Of a stretch of 34,986 nucleotides of DNA, positions 33,264 through 34,986 are shown piece after piece (position 1 is the first letter of the stretch; each line of letters begins with the position of its first letter). Under the pieces are notes generated by a model. The model was given only the letters and a program-made list of their open reading frames with translations, was not told the origin of the DNA and did not search any database. Made by a program: the position numbers and the translations under genes. Source of the stretch: Sedimentisphaerales bacterium (GTDB lineage: Bacteria > Planctomycetota > Phycisphaerae > Sedimentisphaerales > Anaerobacaceae); NCBI GenBank assembly GCA_030603595.1, contig JAUVXL010000011.1:1-34986 (forward strand), given 5' to 3'.

Positions 33264-34626
33264 TATCTGGGCCGTTGCAGCGAACACTATTAGGCAGGCC
33301 GTCCGGATGAAAGTAGCACTCATCTTCGTCCTGCTGCTCTTGATCCTGCTGCCGACTATGGCATTGAACGCCACCGGCGACAACACGCTCAAAGGCAGGC
33401 TCCAGACCTTTGTCAGTTACGGCCTTTCGCTAACCAGCCTTTTACTCTGTCTGCTAACTCTCATAGTCGCGGTTTACACCATAACAAGCGACATCGAGCG
33501 CAGGCAAATATACACAGTCATCACCAAACCCATCCGTAGATGGCAATTTCTTCTCGGAAAGCTCCTCGGCGTACTATCACTGAGTCTCGCTCTCCTCGTC
33601 ATCTTCGCGGGCCTGATATATACAATTGTCATCTACGCGCCGCATTATCTCAATCCGACCCCAATCGAGTTGATCGAGGCCGACAACGAGTTCTATACCG
33701 CACGAAAGGCTTTGTCGCCTCCAGAGCCCGACGTCTCAAAAGAGGTTGCCGAGGCACGGGAAAGGCTCGTCAAAAGCGGTGATATCGGCCAGATATACGC
33801 CGGCATGTCATCCAGAGAAATCGATCAGCAGCTTACAAATCTCAGAAAGGTGGCCAGACGCACCGCCGACGTAGGCCACCAGTTGTTGTGGGAATTCGAA
33901 AATGTCCGGCCCCGGGACCCAAACGGCTCACTGTTCATACAGTGCAAGTTTTATGTCTCGGTTACGCCGCCCGATTCCGAAGTGTACAGCCAGTGGCTCT
34001 TCGGCGACTATCGCGCATACAAATACGCCACGCCGGCCGGGGGGCGACTCTTGCCTATACGCCGCAAAGACCCCATCAAGACGATTCGGGAAATCGAAGT
34101 GCCGGCTAAACTCGTAGCCGATGACGGCTATTTCGCCGTCGCATTCCTCAACGACCCGCTGAACGACACCCCAATAATCTTTCAGGACGACATCAAGCTG
34201 CTCTACAAGGCCGATACGTTCACCGCAAACTTCATAAGGGCAACTCTCATAATCCTCTGTCGCCTCGTCTTTTTGGCCTGTCTCGGAATCTTCACTGGGA
34301 CTTTCCTGTCATTTCCCGTGGCTATTCTCTTTTGCATCGTAATCTTCTTCACCGCAACCGTCAGCGGCTTTGTAATAGAATCATTTGACTACCTAAGCAG
34401 TGAGACTACGATTGCCGTCTATTCTTATACAATCAAGTTGTTGGTCGGCCTCCTGCCTCAGTTTGACAAACACAGCCCCTTGAACTATCTTGTCCCCGCA
34501 GAGTTGCTGAGCTGGTCTGTTGTGGGCCGGGTCGTCCTATATATAGTCTGTATCAAATCGCTCTTATTATTGATTCTCGGTTTGATCGTTTTCAGTTTTA
34601 GAGAACTCGCAAGAATTATTGTCTGA
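33256..34626 (+). CDS. ABC-2 type permease with large extracytoplasmic loop
   Basis: 456 residues from ATG 33256, inside the end of the ATPase gene; GGGAG lies 9 bp upstream. An in-frame start 30 bp earlier is less likely. Helices at about 18-37, 55-77 and 105-128 surround the coupling segment RRQIYTVITKPIRRWQFLLG (82-101). A loop of about 200 residues (130-335) then projects outside the membrane, with a coiled-coil-like part and a beta-rich part (SLFIQCKFYVSVTPPDSEVY). Three or four helices close the protein. The loop is unusual for an exporter permease and may bind an external partner or substrate. Partner of the preceding ATPase; substrate unknown. Confidence 0.85.
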   Translation: MRSIWAVAANTIRQAVRMKVALIFVLLLLILLPTMALNATGDNTLKGRLQTFVSYGLSLTSLLLCLLTLIVAVYTITSDIERRQIYTVITKPIRRWQFLLGKLLGVLSLSLALLVIFAGLIYTIVIYAPHYLNPTPIELIEADNEFYTARKALSPPEPDVSKEVAEARERLVKSGDIGQIYAGMSSREIDQQLTNLRKVARRTADVGHQLLWEFENVRPRDPNGSLFIQCKFYVSVTPPDSEVYSQWLFGDYRAYKYATPAGGRLLPIRRKDPIKTIREIEVPAKLVADDGYFAVAFLNDPLNDTPIIFQDDIKLLYKADTFTANFIRATLIILCRLVFLACLGIFTGTFLSFPVAILFCIVIFFTATVSGFVIESFDYLSSETTIAVYSYTIKLLVGLLPQFDKHSPLNYLVPAELLSWSVVGRVVLYIVCIKSLLLLILGLIVFSFRELARIIV

Positions 34627-34698
34627 GGATTAGCTTCTCGGAGCACTATAAAATAAAGGAGAAAAAGACCGCAGCCGGGACATCGTCCTTACCGAATC

Positions 34699-34733
34699 TG
34701 TCTTCTGACTTCTGTCTCCTGTCTTCTGATTTC
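34699..34733 (+). repeat. five-unit 7-bp tandem repeat before an ATG
   Basis: TGTCTTC, TGACTTC, TGTCTCC, TGTCTTC, TGATTTC in exact 7-bp phase, then one decayed unit (TGGCCTA) whose last base is the A of the ATG at 34740. The tract is pyrimidine-rich, the opposite of a ribosome site. Confidence 0.75.
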
Positions 34734-34739
34734 TGGCCT

Positions 34740-34986
34740 ATGCGTTTGCGTGATACCGTAATTTGTTCTGTTTGTCTTCTGCTTGCAGGCGTCCTGCTCA
34801 TCGGAGCCGGTCTGCAGCTCGACTATATAAACTCGCAGCGCCGCGAAATGAAGTTGATAATAAACGAGCCTCTTGAAAACGCCCCCCCCTCATTGGCCTT
34901 CGCCACCGTCGCAATGGGCGCATTCAGAGGCCTTCTCGTGGATGTCCTTTGGATGCGCGCCGACCGGCTCAAAGAGGCCGGCCAGT
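34740..34986 (+). CDS. unrecognised membrane-anchored protein, N-terminal fragment
   Basis: 82 residues before the window ends. A short basic start (MRLRD) leads into one hydrophobic segment (VICSVCLLLAGVLLIGAGLQ), then a charged stretch and TVAMGAFRGLLVDVLWMRAD followed by RLKEAGQ. I have the impression of a conserved planctomycete family with helical repeats after an anchor, but cannot name it. It follows the ABC permease by 113 bp, on the same strand, and may belong to the same transport unit. No ribosome site precedes the ATG, only the heptamer tract. Confidence 0.6.
   Translation, partial: MRLRDTVICSVCLLLAGVLLIGAGLQLDYINSQRREMKLIINEPLENAPPSLAFATVAMGAFRGLLVDVLWMRADRLKEAGQ

Overview
The window looks like chromosomal DNA from a planctomycete, most likely class Phycisphaerae (Sedimentisphaerales-like). 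The main clue is the N-terminal dockerin-like module of the giant surface protein, with its ADLDGV..VNMTDFAILADNW repeat, which is typical of that group. Lamin-tail and CotH modules, a DUF5703 protein, an ECF sigma/zinc anti-sigma pair, pseudopilin operons and tandem SPFH genes fit the same lineage. This placement is inferred from protein style, not from a marker gene. I saw no rRNA, tRNA, CRISPR array, transposase or phage gene.

Layout. (1) 1-9271, minus strand: the start of a secreted DUF5703 protein (cut by the window edge) and a 2866-residue secreted mosaic of dockerin-like, lamin-tail, CotH, beta-sandwich and beta-helix modules. (2) 9272-13649, minus: three genes encoding a membrane-anchored GrpE-like protein, a short Hsp70 and a TerB/J-like protein, which together look like a dedicated membrane-tethered chaperone machine. 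(3) 13767-14890, minus: an ECF sigma factor and its zinc-binding anti-sigma factor. (4) 15054-20395, plus: a compact pseudopilus operon (GspE, GspF, a second enlarged GspF, and three pseudopilins resembling I, J and K). The 163-bp divergent region between (3) and (4) carries the same ECF-type promoter (GATAAC, 16-17 bp, CGTC) on both strands, so the sigma factor probably controls both itself and the pseudopilus operon.

(5) 20396-24441 is an accessory stretch of single genes: an EamA/DMT transporter, an exported O-methyltransferase-like protein, a lone CheD and a short ArgA-like acetyltransferase. REP-like palindromic repeats separate them, including two diverged ~150-bp copies of one element and a 28-bp hairpin that also occurs between gspE and gspF. 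(6) 24442-34986: an ABC-2 permease on the minus strand, then a plus-strand series of three SPFH proteins (a polytopic one, HflC-like, HflK-like), a P1B metal ATPase, an ABC ATPase with its permease, and the start of an unrecognised membrane protein. Two genes in this block have five-unit tracts of 7-bp repeats directly before their start codons.

The strongest leads are the two-sided ECF promoter, the tethered Hsp70 machine, the reduced pseudopilus operon and the heptamer leader tracts. All functions are predicted from sequence reading alone; no database search was run.
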